A stretch of 64,000 nt of DNA from Pseudomonas asplenii (GCF_001293465.1 NZ_JSYZ01000004.1:287139-351138); one strand, 5' to 3'; positions 19,401 through 30,000 are shown, numbered from the stretch's first letter. Numbers and translations: made by a program. The notes: a model not told the origin generated them from the letters alone.

Positions 19401-21715
19401 AGGGCCAGGAACTGCACGGTGCCGACGACCTGTACGCCAGTGTGCTGCACGCCCTGCCCGATACCCAGCGCCAGGCACTGGGTTTTCCCCATGTCGGCCA
19501 GGGCGCGCAACTGAAACAGGCACTGCGCGCCCTGCCGCCGCTGCCCCGCGCGGAACTGGCGCGGCACCTGTCGCTGCCGCCCATCAGGCCACGCTGGCGT
19601 TCGCCACTGCGCCTGGCCGATGGCCGGGTCGGCTACGTGCTGAGCGGCCGCGGCGCGGGCAACGGTCCGGGCACATCCCTCGTCAGCCGGCTGGCCCGCG
19701 AGCTGTACCCGAACCTGTCGCTGGCGCAGGTGGAAACCCTGCACGGCCTGCGCGACCTCGGCCAGGGCGCGGCGATCGGCCGGCTGCGGGCCCTGCAAGG
19801 CGAATACCGCACCCTGGAAAACGAGCTGGAGGCCTGGGTCGGCGAGCCCCAGGGCACCGAGGGCAACGGCAAACTGCGTTTCGCCGTCCAGCTCAAGCGC
19901 TGCTGGCGCCACGAGACCGATCGCGCCATCGACCACGAAGGCGACCCGATCGTCCTCGACCACCAGGGCACGCGCGTGCCCGGCCATGAACTCACCCTCA
20001 CCGGCTACCCGCTGGACAGCCTGCCGCTGCTGTCCGGGCGCTTCGTGCATGTCGCCGAATTGCACCTGCGCTCGATCACGCTGCAGAACTCGCCGTCGCT
20101 GGAGCGGTTTCTGGAGGCGTTCCCCAACCTGCTGCGGCTGAACCTCTCGGGCAACCTGCTCACGCGCCTGCCGGCGGCCCTGGCGCACATGAGCCGGCTG
20201 ACGCACCTGGAGCTGAGAAACAACCAACTGGTCATCCCCGCCGCCGGCACGAGCCCCCTGAGCCCGTTGCGCCACCTGCAAACCCTCAACCTGGAAAACA
20301 ACCCGGACCTGGGCAGCCTGCCCGATCTGCGCCCGCTGGCCGCCCTGCGCTTCGTGAACCTGCGCAATACCGGCCTGCGCGAGATCCCACAGGGCTATGA
20401 CCGCTTGCCCGATCTGCGCCGCCTCGACCTGCGGGACAACCGCATCAGCCAGGTCCCCGACGAAGTCTTCGGCCTGAGCGCCGCCCGCCAGCAACTCAAC
20501 CTGTCGATCAACCTCGACGCCAACCTGATCCCCGCCGACCTGCATCGACGTATCGCCCGCTACCGCCAGCAGACCGGCATCGACCTGGGTCTGGAAGTGC
20601 TGCCCGAGAGTGACGACCTTTCCGAGTCGAGCAACAACTCGCGCCCGCACTCCCAGGCCAGCCAGCACCACAACCGCTGGGGCAGCGCCTCGCCGGTGCC
20701 ACGTGACAGCGCGCCCTGGCTGCCGGGCCCGGACACCGCCGAGCACGAACTGCGGCGCGACACCTGGCTGCGCCTGGCCAGCGACGATATCGAGGCCTCC
20801 GAAGCCTTCTTCAAGGTGCTGGCCGACCTGCGAAACTCCGCCGACTACCTCCAGGGCCACGGCGCCCACCGCCCGCAACTGCTCGATCGGGTCTGGCGCA
20901 TGGTCAAGGCCGCCGAGCAGGACAGCAGCCTGCGCCACCGGCTGTACCTCATGGCCAACCGCGCGGTCGACACCAGCGGCAGCATGATCGAGGCCGATAC
21001 CTGTGAAGACGGCATGACCGTGACCTTCGACGACATGGGCCTGGAAGTGCTGCTGCACGAGGCCCGGGCCCTGCCCCTCGAACAGCGCGAAGAGCCGTTG
21101 TTGCGGCTGGCGCGCGGCAAGGCCCGCCTGGCCCAGGTCAAGCAGCGGGCCCGCCAGGTGATCGAGGCGCGCCGCAACAGCCAGGAAGCCGTGCATGAAG
21201 CGGAAATCCACCTGGCCTTCCGCATCGGCCTGGCCGACCGGCTGGACCTGCCCTGGCAGGCCGGGAGCATGCTCTACAGCCAGGAGGCGAACGTCGACCG
21301 GGCGACACTGGAACAGGCCAGTCGGGCCATCCTGGCCGAAGAGCGCCTGCCCGGCGAAGCGGCCAGGCGCCTGCTGGAGCAGCCGTTCTGGGAAGAATAC
21401 CTGCTGGAGCGCTACGGCCAGACCCGGCTCAAGGAACCCAGGGAGCAACGCGACGACATGATCGGCGCGCTCGATGACCTGCTGGACGCCCAACGCGAAT
21501 GGTTCACCGGCGATGCCCTGGACCTGGCACGCAAGAACGCACTGCAACAGACCATCAGCCAGTCGGCGCGGACCCTGGGCCTGACCCAGACCGAAGCGTT
21601 CCTCCGGGCCATGAGCGACAGTGCCTACAAAAGCCACGCCGAACGTATCGCCAGGACCTACCAGCGGGCATTGGCGCAGTTGACCGAGCAACTGCGCCAA
21701 CAGCACGGGCTGTGA
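16499..21715 (+). CDS. Dermonecrotic-toxin-type effector with LRR and NEL E3 ubiquitin ligase domain (second copy)
   Basis: A 1738-residue product; the start MTTTASL is preferred over an in-frame ATG 102 bases upstream because that one lies inside the upstream element. The body is DUF6543 type with the hydrophobic segment LLVFIPGVGQVMLLA. LRRs span about 1182-1324 (LLRLNLSGNLL, LTHLELRNNQL, LQTLNLENNPD, LRRLDLRDNRI). The NEL domain covers about 1380-1738 with catalytic C1502 in CED. Up to residue about 1135 it is collinear with, and roughly three-quarters identical by eye to, the ADP-ribosyltransferase effector at 30745; the C-termini are unrelated. It is more distant from the NEL effector at 7584, so it is not a simple tandem copy of that neighbour. 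Predicted to act in a eukaryotic cell. Confidence 0.88.
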   Translation: MTTTASLTSGATPGAASPATQLSRHQAFIASRLPAPLKQRHSACLKPLLDIPPTTPAWYSQADASLRGAFEASQLARCASQHPFESLLGQITPLAAFAAPLLQLAIRQTFGLELDVRDTYFVRRLQTPRPARLGGLLDFSAGDPKVSGWYWDVTLLEAALHNFTADEAAKPPTEGDEFITRDHSTEQVRIAAYDRERALSLRPEQFATLCRQLDLGQRYQEHLHAVLNPADATQKAQVRQTWTTHLHNQLAEAVHLARMQAHIPDDAYQMLTHWLADGTDLRLGGHPVQPARLRMLGVDLDEVLFLRPDAGPSPRRCLVYLPNDDLHPLRHYDSSTDFMIDLRTRLHSARFRRFFARFIALREQPAFFSALKKRLDPGDRHELWDDYTVDPERRVGLDLIELYLPTDSRHSLPTLLREQCESRIERLLGDARALAVPTDDEDRQARIARFLGFADAAMDLLNLLVFIPGVGQVMLLAMGTRLLHEVYAGIEAWEAGETRQAWAQLLGVAMNLAFIGSAGVVLPHLDSSAFVDGLIPVSLRQGITRLWKPDLGPYRHPLQLPARSQPDRLGLHEYLDHQYLPLDDGYYQLHADPRRAGRYRARHGRAEELLHPYAPEFHSNGAGAWRHAFERPLGWSDARLFQRLGPEAARLDASAAQRVLHISGVDNDVLRALHHNHGRTPALLSDSVTRFALDRELAHLLQRLENGGNSGGTLDELHMELQLLTSDPVWPATRVLRLLDDAGRTLQEYPAGIDAQVPRIEVSWPQLEADDLLRQVLDPLDDSEIRLLLREEFGQGSTSLAARVAALRRRLAGAALKRRQDLFESHYRHRTAASRGEPGAALLQRDFPGLPDRLAEELARAADGNESKRLAAGRVPLRLAEEARYLLRNVRLARLYEPLYLDSVSQAEGHRLVLQMLGKLPGWSSQVRLEVRDRFFAGPLLDSLGPETAPIRKVLVRNGERYEAHDDQGQELHGADDLYASVLHALPDTQRQALGFPHVGQGAQLKQALRALPPLPRAELARHLSLPPIRPRWRSPLRLADGRVGYVLSGRGAGNGPGTSLVSRLARELYPNLSLAQVETLHGLRDLGQGAAIGRLRALQGEYRTLENELEAWVGEPQGTEGNGKLRFAVQLKRCWRHETDRAIDHEGDPIVLDHQGTRVPGHELTLTGYPLDSLPLLSGRFVHVAELHLRSITLQNSPSLERFLEAFPNLLRLNLSGNLLTRLPAALAHMSRLTHLELRNNQLVIPAAGTSPLSPLRHLQTLNLENNPDLGSLPDLRPLAALRFVNLRNTGLREIPQGYDRLPDLRRLDLRDNRISQVPDEVFGLSAARQQLNLSINLDANLIPADLHRRIARYRQQTGIDLGLEVLPESDDLSESSNNSRPHSQASQHHNRWGSASPVPRDSAPWLPGPDTAEHELRRDTWLRLASDDIEASEAFFKVLADLRNSADYLQGHGAHRPQLLDRVWRMVKAAEQDSSLRHRLYLMANRAVDTSGSMIEADTCEDGMTVTFDDMGLEVLLHEARALPLEQREEPLLRLARGKARLAQVKQRARQVIEARRNSQEAVHEAEIHLAFRIGLADRLDLPWQAGSMLYSQEANVDRATLEQASRAILAEERLPGEAARRLLEQPFWEEYLLERYGQTRLKEPREQRDDMIGALDDLLDAQREWFTGDALDLARKNALQQTISQSARTLGLTQTEAFLRAMSDSAYKSHAERIARTYQRALAQLTEQLRQQHGL

Positions 21716-21732
21716 GCCAGCGCCAGCACTAT

Positions 21733-21810
21733 CTACCGCCCCGCCCGCGCCGGTCGCGGTAGCGTGGCCGGCACTCCAGCGGCCCCGCCCCGCCTCCGCG
21801 CGGCGGGGCC
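21733..21810 (+). promoter_or_regulatory. Shared toxin upstream element E (variant)
   Basis: CTACC (21733-21737) and TAGCGT (21760-21765) are 22 bases apart, one fewer than in the other copies. CTACCGC and GCGGTAG here form an inverted pair. The downstream inverted repeat is a different sequence: GGCCCCGCC (21781-21789), 12-base loop, GGCGGGGCC (21802-21810). Unlike the others, the start at 21835 has a weak AAGG 8 bases upstream. Confidence 0.5.
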
Positions 21811-21834
21811 GCTCCCCCCATCAAGGTACCCTAC

Positions 21835-24800
21835 ATGCCCGATCAACCTCCCTTTTACCTGCTGTCCCAGGCCGCGGAGTTGCGCAGCACCCTCAGCGCC
21901 GAAGAACAGGCGCTGTCCATCGGCAGCGCCGAGCGCAATTGGCTGAGCAACCTGTACCTGGCGAACCAGGACGCCCGCGAGGCGCTCGATGAGCCGATGT
22001 ACGTCGACAAGCTGCTCATCGTCGCCCAAGGCGCGACCACGGCGGACCTGGCCGGCAGCTTCCTGGCCAGCGGCGCCGCCGGCCACGCGGTGTTCCTCTG
22101 CACCCCGGCATTCGGCCTGGAACGCTTCGGCTCCCGCGACCTGGCCCTGGCCAAAGTACGCGAACGCCTGGCCGTCCCGGCCCAGCGCGATGAACTGCTG
22201 CGCTTCGTCCCGCTGCACATCCGCAACGCCATCGGCCTGGAGCCACTGCCGGCGCTGATCACCCGCCCGATCCATGGCATCGTCCTGGATGACCGGCGCC
22301 AGGCCATCAACACCTACCTCGACATCACCCTCAAAGACCTGCAGGACGAACTGCTGGAACTGCCCAGCCTCAAGTCCCTGCTCAATCAGTTGTTCGACAG
22401 CACCCTGGGCAAGCGCTTTCCCCAGGCCAACCTGAAGGCCCTGCGGGTGATCAGCCACCAGGCCCCCAGCACGGCGGAATCGACCAGCGGGCTGCCGCTG
22501 CGCGCCCTCTCGACCCACTCCCTGACCGAGACCCTGCTGGAGCGCTACAACCACGGCCCGTGGCCCGGCGACCAGGTCCACGAGTTCCTCGCCCCCGGCT
22601 ACACCGCGCAGGCAGCGGACACCGCGGTCTGGGAAAACACCCTGCTCACCCTCGCCAGCCAGTTGCCAGGCCATCTGCAAAACCGGCTCAACGCCTTCTG
22701 GGACGCTCCGCTGGCTATCGGCCAGCCGCGCCGGCACTTGTTCGTCGACGCCCTGGGCAGCCGTTTTCGTGCCGAGCTGCTGCACCGGGAACAGGACCTG
22801 AATGAAATCGCCGCCGACGACTACCCGGTGCTGAGCGCCCTCTATCCGCTGGACCGCTCCCGGCTCGGCGCCGTGGCGCTGTACACCCTGATGGTCCAGT
22901 CCAGCGCCGGCTCGTACCCGCTGGCCAACGCCTTCGTGGTCCACAACCTGGGCCGCCGCTCCGCCGAATACCTGCTGTATGGAGCCGATCGGCTGCAGGC
23001 CTTCGACAGCCAGGCGGCGCTGCTGGAATCGGTGAGGACGCAACTACAGCAGCCCGGGCAAGACCCAGACTGGCACCTGGGCCTGTCGCTGCGCGAACGC
23101 GCCGAACTCCAGAGCGCGTCCCTCACCGGCGTCGCGCTGATCGCCAGTTCCCTGTCGATTTTCGATACGCTGTTCAGCCGCGTCATCAGCAAGCTGCTGG
23201 ACAATGTCAGCTACGTGCTCAAGCGCTATCGCGACAGCGACGGCGCCCTGGTGCTGCCGGCGGCCTTCGACAGCGCACTGGATATCCGCGGCCTGATCTC
23301 CCCCCGGCTGCCGGCCCTGGCCACGGGCCCGCGCTGGAGCCATCGGCTGGATCTGTCACCCAGCGAAAAACCGGCGTCACAGCCGCTGATCAAAACCCTG
23401 CGGCCAACCCTGGAGACCGCCCGGCACCAACTGGCGACCCTGGAACAGCTCAAGGCCCGGCTCAGCGAGGGCCTGCAAAAACGTCCGTCACTCAAGGACT
23501 TCATCCGCGGCGAGCTGTCCAGCGCGCTGAAGCAGGCGAAACTGCACAATCTCTCGCCCGACAACCTCTACCTCAACCACTACGCCTCGGCACTGCCCGA
23601 GGTCGGCGACCCCAGCCTGCCCCCGCTGACGTCGCGGAGCGTGGTGGACCATGTGCTCGAACGCCTGACCGACGGCAGCGGCGAACCCGACCAGACCACC
23701 AGCGGCCTGTTCAGCAAAACCGCCGACGGCGGCTGGTCACGGGTGGCCAACCTGGAGATCGAACCGTTCAACCGGATCGTCGCCGCCCTGCTGCCGGACC
23801 TGCTCGGCCAGTACCTGCGCCGGCAACGCTCGCTCTATGGCGAGCTGTCCGGCACCCTGCACGAGGCGATCCGCAGTGGCTTGCGCCAGGAAGTGCAACT
23901 CAAGGAAATGCGCGGCGCCCTCAACGCCGGCGACCTGGACCTGCTCGACAACCTGCTCGACAGCCATCGCCGCGACGAGCGCCCGGGCCTGCACGGGTTC
24001 ATCCCGGACGCCTTCGCCCTCACCTACAGACCCGACACCGCAGCCGCGCCGATCAGGCTGCACAACTGCTTCCTGCTCACCGCCCACGGCGGCCTGGACC
24101 AGGAGCACTCCGGCAGAACCCTGCTCTGGACTCCGGCCCAGGGCGCCGAAGCCTTCGACTCGCTGCACAGCGCCGACAACGAGTTGCAGCGGCGCCTGCA
24201 TGACCCGGTGGAGCGCCTGTCCCTGCTGGAAAACACCACGCAAGAGCAAAGGCCCCCGCATTTGCCCATCGTCACGCCGCAGCGCGGCAACCGCCGGACC
24301 TACCCGAGCCTGGGCTTCGAGCTGATCCACAACGGCCTGCAGAACAATCGCTACAACTCACTGATCGACAAGGCGCTGGCCGACTTGAACCATGCCGTCA
24401 CCTCGGATTACAAGGGTGACAACCTGCACCAGCACCTGCAAAGCTGCCTGGACAGCCACGCCACCGTGCCCATGCTCGAACGGGCGCTGCAAGCGGCGCA
24501 GAACAGCGCCACCCACCTGGCGCTGCCGCCCTGGCTCAGGAGCGCCGGCAACAGCCAGCAGTTCGCCCTGGCCGCCCTGCTCGACCGCTATCGCCAGGAC
24601 GCCGCGACCACCGATGATTACCACCAGGGCATTCCCGATATCCGCGAGACCGCCCGCACCAAGCTCAAGAGCCTGCTGGCGCGGGACTTTCCCCAGGCCG
24701 GCCTGGACCCGCAGCGGATCACCGTCTGGCTGACTCCGCGCGAGGCGGCGCTGCCGCTCAGCGAACCGTTGAGCGAATTCGCCCTGCGCCATGTCGACGA

Positions 24801-26091
24801 CATCAGGCCGCGCGCGATCAGCCTCAGCAGCGACGCAGGCAGCCTGCCCGGCACGTTGACCGACGAGCGGATCAAGGCCCTGGTGCAGGAGGCGGACATC
24901 GGCCAGCACTACGCCGCACTGCTCGAATCGCATCTGTCGCCCGACGTGCTGCACAATGCCCATCGCCGTCCGGCGTTCAGCCGGCACAGCTTCTGGCAGG
25001 GCCTGCTGCACGCCTTCGTGCAACGGCTGCGCAACACCCTCTCGGAAAAGGCCCACGCCTACATCAAGCACCTGCTGGCCATGCCGGACGGTGTCGCGCG
25101 CCTGCCGCTCGATGGGCAGCACATCGAACTCAAGCCACTGCAACTGCAAAGTGGCGCGCAGACGCCGGCCGACCCGGTGGCCGGGTTCTACCTGATCGGT
25201 CCGCACGCCAGCCAGCCGGGCCCGCGTGTCCTGTTCTGCCCCCAGGGCGATCGACCGGTGTTCCAGGAGTACCCCAGCGAAGCGGCGCTGCTCGGCGACC
25301 TCGGGCGCTCCACCAGCCTGCAGCAGCAGGTCCTGGAACGGCTGCCCCTGGCACGCTACGCGCACTACGCGCAGCAGGCGTTCAAGGGCGCCCTGAAGCT
25401 CGGCGACCACCCCGAGCGCGGCAATCTGTTCCATCGGCTGTACCAGGACATGACCGGCCTGTTCAAGCACCTGCTCGGTTGCCAGTACCTGGCAGGCCGG
25501 GGCTCGCTCTGGAACAAGGCGCTGTCCTGGCTCAAGGGTGAACTGCAACAGGGTGCGACCCACCTGCTGGGCCGGCTGCGCCTGCCGTGGCTGGTCTGGC
25601 AGTCGCTCTCGCAACTCAGGGACGCCGGGCAGAAAGCCTGGCAAGGTCGCTGGAGCGAGGCCATCGAGACGTTCGCCATGACCCTGGCCAAGCTGGCGAT
25701 GGCGCGCCGCGGCTGGGTCCAGTCCGACCTCGGCGGTGCCGCGCAGCCCCCCGCCAGCGCCCCCGCCGAATCGCCCTTCCCCAGCCAGGCCTGGGGCGAC
25801 CAGCGCCTGACACCCGGGCAGAAGGCCATGCTCCTGGGCCTGCAGGCCCAGCGCGTCGCCCTGCAGCACATGGCCCCGAACAGCGCCGGCGACCTCTACA
25901 CCGACCCGGCCAGCCAGCAGACCTTCGTGGCGATCGGCGGTCGGGTATTCCGGGTACGCCAGGAGCAACAGCGCTGGCGCATCGTCACCGACAGCGGCCA
26001 GGGCCCCTGGCTGCGCCAGGATTCCCGGGGACAGTGGTCATTCGACCTGGCCGACCGCTGCCTCAAGGAGGCTCACCATGAAAATGCTTGA
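21835..26091 (+). CDS. Dermonecrotic-toxin-type large protein lacking its own payload
   Basis: A 1418-residue protein whose body resembles the DUF6543 toxins (segment RPIHGIVLDDRRQAINTYLD and later hydrophobic stretches), but with no LRR, NEL, SET or deaminase signature. It ends with a small beta-rich module (TFVAIGGRVFRVRQ..RWRIV, GQWSFDL). A related module (SYIRVKEQVFQ) is present in the 27031 product; I infer it sits just before an enzymatic tip. The tip appears to be encoded separately by the next gene, which overlaps by 14 bases in another frame. I read the pair as carrier plus detached metalloprotease. No catalytic motif was found in this protein itself. Confidence 0.65.
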   Translation: MPDQPPFYLLSQAAELRSTLSAEEQALSIGSAERNWLSNLYLANQDAREALDEPMYVDKLLIVAQGATTADLAGSFLASGAAGHAVFLCTPAFGLERFGSRDLALAKVRERLAVPAQRDELLRFVPLHIRNAIGLEPLPALITRPIHGIVLDDRRQAINTYLDITLKDLQDELLELPSLKSLLNQLFDSTLGKRFPQANLKALRVISHQAPSTAESTSGLPLRALSTHSLTETLLERYNHGPWPGDQVHEFLAPGYTAQAADTAVWENTLLTLASQLPGHLQNRLNAFWDAPLAIGQPRRHLFVDALGSRFRAELLHREQDLNEIAADDYPVLSALYPLDRSRLGAVALYTLMVQSSAGSYPLANAFVVHNLGRRSAEYLLYGADRLQAFDSQAALLESVRTQLQQPGQDPDWHLGLSLRERAELQSASLTGVALIASSLSIFDTLFSRVISKLLDNVSYVLKRYRDSDGALVLPAAFDSALDIRGLISPRLPALATGPRWSHRLDLSPSEKPASQPLIKTLRPTLETARHQLATLEQLKARLSEGLQKRPSLKDFIRGELSSALKQAKLHNLSPDNLYLNHYASALPEVGDPSLPPLTSRSVVDHVLERLTDGSGEPDQTTSGLFSKTADGGWSRVANLEIEPFNRIVAALLPDLLGQYLRRQRSLYGELSGTLHEAIRSGLRQEVQLKEMRGALNAGDLDLLDNLLDSHRRDERPGLHGFIPDAFALTYRPDTAAAPIRLHNCFLLTAHGGLDQEHSGRTLLWTPAQGAEAFDSLHSADNELQRRLHDPVERLSLLENTTQEQRPPHLPIVTPQRGNRRTYPSLGFELIHNGLQNNRYNSLIDKALADLNHAVTSDYKGDNLHQHLQSCLDSHATVPMLERALQAAQNSATHLALPPWLRSAGNSQQFALAALLDRYRQDAATTDDYHQGIPDIRETARTKLKSLLARDFPQAGLDPQRITVWLTPREAALPLSEPLSEFALRHVDDIRPRAISLSSDAGSLPGTLTDERIKALVQEADIGQHYAALLESHLSPDVLHNAHRRPAFSRHSFWQGLLHAFVQRLRNTLSEKAHAYIKHLLAMPDGVARLPLDGQHIELKPLQLQSGAQTPADPVAGFYLIGPHASQPGPRVLFCPQGDRPVFQEYPSEAALLGDLGRSTSLQQQVLERLPLARYAHYAQQAFKGALKLGDHPERGNLFHRLYQDMTGLFKHLLGCQYLAGRGSLWNKALSWLKGELQQGATHLLGRLRLPWLVWQSLSQLRDAGQKAWQGRWSEAIETFAMTLAKLAMARRGWVQSDLGGAAQPPASAPAESPFPSQAWGDQRLTPGQKAMLLGLQAQRVALQHMAPNSAGDLYTDPASQQTFVAIGGRVFRVRQEQQRWRIVTDSGQGPWLRQDSRGQWSFDLADRCLKEAHHENA

Positions 26092-27013
26092 TCATTGCAT
26101 CGGCCAATGGGCGATCCGCGAAGAACTGCGGGTGGAGGCCGTCGGCATCCACGACATCCGGCAACTCTATCCCAACCGCGCCCGCATGCTCGCCCATGCC
26201 CATCGCCAAGCCGTGGCATACCTCAACAACGCCCTGTACAACGTGGACCGGCTGTTCAACGGCCAGCGGCTGGACACCAAGCGTCGTCGCTTCATCGAAA
26301 AATGCCTCGGCGTTGCCCAGGTCGACAACGACATCATCCGCAAACTCAAGATCCGCATGGGCGTCATGCTCGACGAATTGCTCAAGCCCTCGCTCAACCC
26401 GCAGCACTCGTCCCGCTACATCGTCGGCTCGGGACGGCAGCCGGATCACGGCAACCAGGCCTTTACCGTGAGGCGGGAAAGGGGTGGGAACATCTACCTG
26501 ACCGAACGTTTCTTCGAGCCAGGCCTGGAGGTGTACCTGCCCATACGCCCGCGCACCTTCGACGCCTATGGGCACCACATGGCCACGGTGCTGTTGCACG
26601 AAATCAGCCACATGACCCTCCAAACCCTGGACTTCGCCTACCTGGACCCCAGCCGTCCGTTCGTCGACCTGATCGATACCAGCACACCCGATGGACGGCT
26701 TCGCCACCTGGTGCTCGAAGAACTGCAACAGAATGCCTTGTCCGCCACCACACCGGGCAACGAGCTGTTCAAGACCCTCGATGATTACGAGCTGCGCTGG
26801 AACGATGTGGAAGGCGACCTCAGGCAGCGGGCATTGAGCCTCACCGGCACCCGCGACCTGGACAGCGCCCGGCGGGTCTTTTACTCCGACGCGGGCAAGC
26901 GCACCGATGTGATTCTCAACAACGCCGACTCCCTGGCCCTGCTGATCACCCACCTGGGCCGGCCGGTGGAGTTTCAACCCCTGGAAGAGCCCCGCTCCAC
27001 CCCGTCAACCTGA
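26078..27013 (+). CDS. HExxH zinc metalloprotease, detached toxin payload
   Basis: A 311-residue protein with the zincin motif H174-E-I-S-H178 followed by M, and a later NNADSLALLI stretch (N282-A-D284) resembling the NADSYA/NADNYA segment of deuterolysin-like and Tox-MPTase peptidases. An aspartate-rich segment (DLIDTSTPDG, after 200) may hold the third zinc ligand. The start overlaps the end of the 21835 gene by 14 bases in the +1 frame and has a near-perfect ribosome-binding site (AAGGAGG, 26065-26071), so it is a real gene start rather than only a frameshift product. No signal peptide. Probable role: proteolytic effector delivered with the preceding protein. Substrate unknown. Confidence 0.72.
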   Translation: MKMLDHCIGQWAIREELRVEAVGIHDIRQLYPNRARMLAHAHRQAVAYLNNALYNVDRLFNGQRLDTKRRRFIEKCLGVAQVDNDIIRKLKIRMGVMLDELLKPSLNPQHSSRYIVGSGRQPDHGNQAFTVRRERGGNIYLTERFFEPGLEVYLPIRPRTFDAYGHHMATVLLHEISHMTLQTLDFAYLDPSRPFVDLIDTSTPDGRLRHLVLEELQQNALSATTPGNELFKTLDDYELRWNDVEGDLRQRALSLTGTRDLDSARRVFYSDAGKRTDVILNNADSLALLITHLGRPVEFQPLEEPRSTPST

Positions 27014-27030
27014 GCCACGAAGCCGCCCAC

Positions 27031-30000
27031 ATGAACCACGAGAACCGCAGCACTACCCTGGCAGCGGAGCTGTCCGCTGTCAGCTCGGCCTTTGAGAGCC
27101 ACGTCATCGAGCTCCCGCCGGGCGACAACCTTCTCCCCAGCCCGGCCTTCAAGGCCGATGGCACCAGCATCGCCGAACTGACGCTGAAGTTCCTGCAATC
27201 GGCGCTGCCCCATCGGACGTTCTCGCAGGACAGCCTCGCCAACCTGAGCCCTTCGCAGTTGTTGTGGTCCTGGCTGAGCCCTGGCGAGGTGAACAGCCAG
27301 AAGGCTGCGGCGCTGGTGCAGAGCATTGTCCACTCGGCACTCGACGACAGTCCCGGGGTCGAGAACAACCCCAGGGTCCAGGCCTTCGTCACCCTGCTGT
27401 CGCGGCACTTCGCCTCGGAGCACCCGTCGACGCCCATCGGGCTCACGCCGGATATCCGACAAGTCCAGGCCGACATCATCCACGGCAGCCTCACCGCGCA
27501 ACCGCCCACCCCGGGCCTGACCCTGGCCGAACGCGAACGGCGCCTCGACGCCTACGCCACCCGCGTGCGTACCAGCCTGGCCAACACGGAAAGAGGCAGT
27601 GAAGCGCAGAGAAACAGCCACTTCATGACCCACCAGCCCTTCACCCGGCCCGAGGGCTATATCAGCGCCGGGCTGCTCGCCGCCAGCCTCGATCCCCAGG
27701 AAAGGATTCCCATCATCTACACCAGCGCCACCCGCACCCTCGCCAACGAGGAACGCACCTCCAGCCGCTACGAGCGCACCTACGCCGCCTGGGAGATCGC
27801 CGCCGGCCTGCACCAGCACGACGCCCCGGACAACAGCGGCAGCGTGCTGAACTTCCAATACGAGCAGTTCAGGTCGGAACAGGACCGGCAGCGGGTCAGG
27901 GACCTGGAATCGCTCGGCCAGGGCCTGAGGGACCACTGGCAGGAGGACGTGCTGGCCGCCCTCGACGACGTGACGGACGCCCAGGCCCGGCGTTCCGGGG
28001 AGGCCGATGCGTATCAGGTCAAGGCCATGCTGGCGAGCCTGCGCCGGGACCTCGTCCTGTTCGGGAAAACCTCCACCGCCACGCAGAAAGCCGTGATCCG
28101 CACACTGGACTACAACGGGCAGGTGATCATTCCCAATCTCTATGGTTATCCGCTGGAAGGCTATGCCTTCATTCCCTACCAGCCGTATGACCAGGTCCAC
28201 CGCCCCAATCGCGGGCTGATGCTCGACCTGCGCAACGTCACCATCAGCGCCATCAACGGCGACCCGGCGTTCGCGCACTGGGCCCGAAACCACAAGGGCA
28301 CGCTGCTGCAACGCTTCAACAGCTGCGACGCCCAGGGCGGCCGGGATGCGCACTGGCCCAGCGCGCCTAACCTGCTCGACACGCTGATCGACAACCCTTC
28401 CGCGCAACTGGAGCGCCCAGTGTTCCAGGGCAGTTTCCCGGTGCGGCAGGCCTTCAACTACACGGGGTCGGCGACCGCCGGATACCGCTTGAAGTATGCG
28501 CCCTTCGACACCATCGCCAGCCTGTATACCCAGCTCAACGCCAGGAACGCCCAGGCCCGCAGCCAGACCCAGCTGTTCAGCAGTACCCAGCGCCACTGGC
28601 GCACGGCGCAAAAGATCTGGGCCAGCACCTTCGGCTACATTCCCGTGGTCGGCAACATCGGCAACCTGGTGTTCGGCGTCCATGAGCTCAATGCCGGCAT
28701 GAGTGCCCAGGAACGCCTGGGCGGCAGTGTCGCCATCCTGATCTCGACCCTGCAGTTGGCCCATGAGGTGCCGGCGATCGTCGCCGGCACCACCCCCCTG
28801 GAAGACACCGGCAGCCCCGGGTTCGGCTGGAAGGTGAATCCACAGGGCAGCGAGTGGCGTTTCAGCCTGGAGGCCGAAACCCTCGACGTCGTCGGGGTCG
28901 AATCCGCGGTCGAGGACCGGGAAACCGGCGTCGAGCCCGACACGCGGCAACCGCCACCCGCCCTCCCGTCCGTGGTCGTCACCGAAACGACGGTGGTGGC
29001 GCAGGTCAAGGATGACGGCTCGGTGCTCGAACTGGCGGGCAAGTCGTATATCCGGGTGAAGGAGCAGGTCTTTCAAAGCCGAAGCAGCCTGCTCGGCCCG
29101 GAACAGCGCACGGTCATCGACCCGCACAGCGAAAGCCCGCTGTTCCAGGTGCATAATGGCAGTGGCAGGTGGCAAAGGCTGCGCGGGCTCCAGGGGGGCG
29201 GGCATTGCCTTGGAAAACTGTGCTACGCCTCGGTCAGCGAAACCGAGGTGGGCATCGAGATGCACCCCGCCGCCCCCGCGGACGAGTCTGCGGCCAGTGA
29301 CACGGTGCTGTTCGCGCTTTCCAAGACTCAGCGCCAACAAGCCTTCGCCGCTGAGGTGGTCAACCTGGAAACCTGGCTGAGCCATGAGCAATCACTGGCC
29401 GAATTCAAGGCCATCTACACCCGGGAACGAGCGAACCCCCATGGTTTCTGGGGCCCGGCCCAGAGCTACACCGACTGGCAGGCCATCCGCCGCATGGTCC
29501 GCGACGACGCCTCCCGGCTCCCCCTGCAGGACATCGACCACCCGCTGCCGAATGAAATGCTCGATGAAATCAGACAGCAGTTCACCCGCCCACCACACCC
29601 GACGCTGCACCTGGATGAGGAGGCCAGCACCCGGGCGCTGTTCGACAAGATCCTGGTGCCGCCCAGCAGTGCCGATGACCTCACCTTCCTCCTCGGCCAC
29701 CGGCAGAGCCTCAGGCTGGCCAGCTACACCCGGCGCATCCTGTTCAAATACGGCTTGACCGCCCGGCAGCTGCGCCTGCTCCTTTCCGAGCGGGCCACGG
29801 TGCGCGACACCGTGCGGACGGTGATCGACGAACGTTATCCCGACCTCCGCGAGCGTGCGGAGATTCTCTTCAACTCCCACGAATTCGACCTGCAGCACCT
29901 GCCCTTGAGCCAGAGGAAGCTGGACACCTTCCTTGAGTGCCTGGAGGACCAGAGCATTACCGTGGAGAAATTCCGCCTCATCGTCCAGTGCATCGATACC

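Noticed and set aside
17435..21706. Open frame of 1423 codons antisense to the second NEL effector (with similar ones at 7497-10520 and 31696-35811)
   Set aside because: Long antisense openness is expected in GC-rich genes with strong third-position bias. The translations are Gly/Gln/Val/Ala-rich with no domain, and the sense frames carry LRR, NEL and ART motifs.
26078..26091. Sequencing frameshift splitting a single toxin-protease gene
   Set aside because: The protease ATG has a near-consensus ribosome site at ideal distance, so an independent gene start is the simpler reading; a fusion in relatives is still possible.
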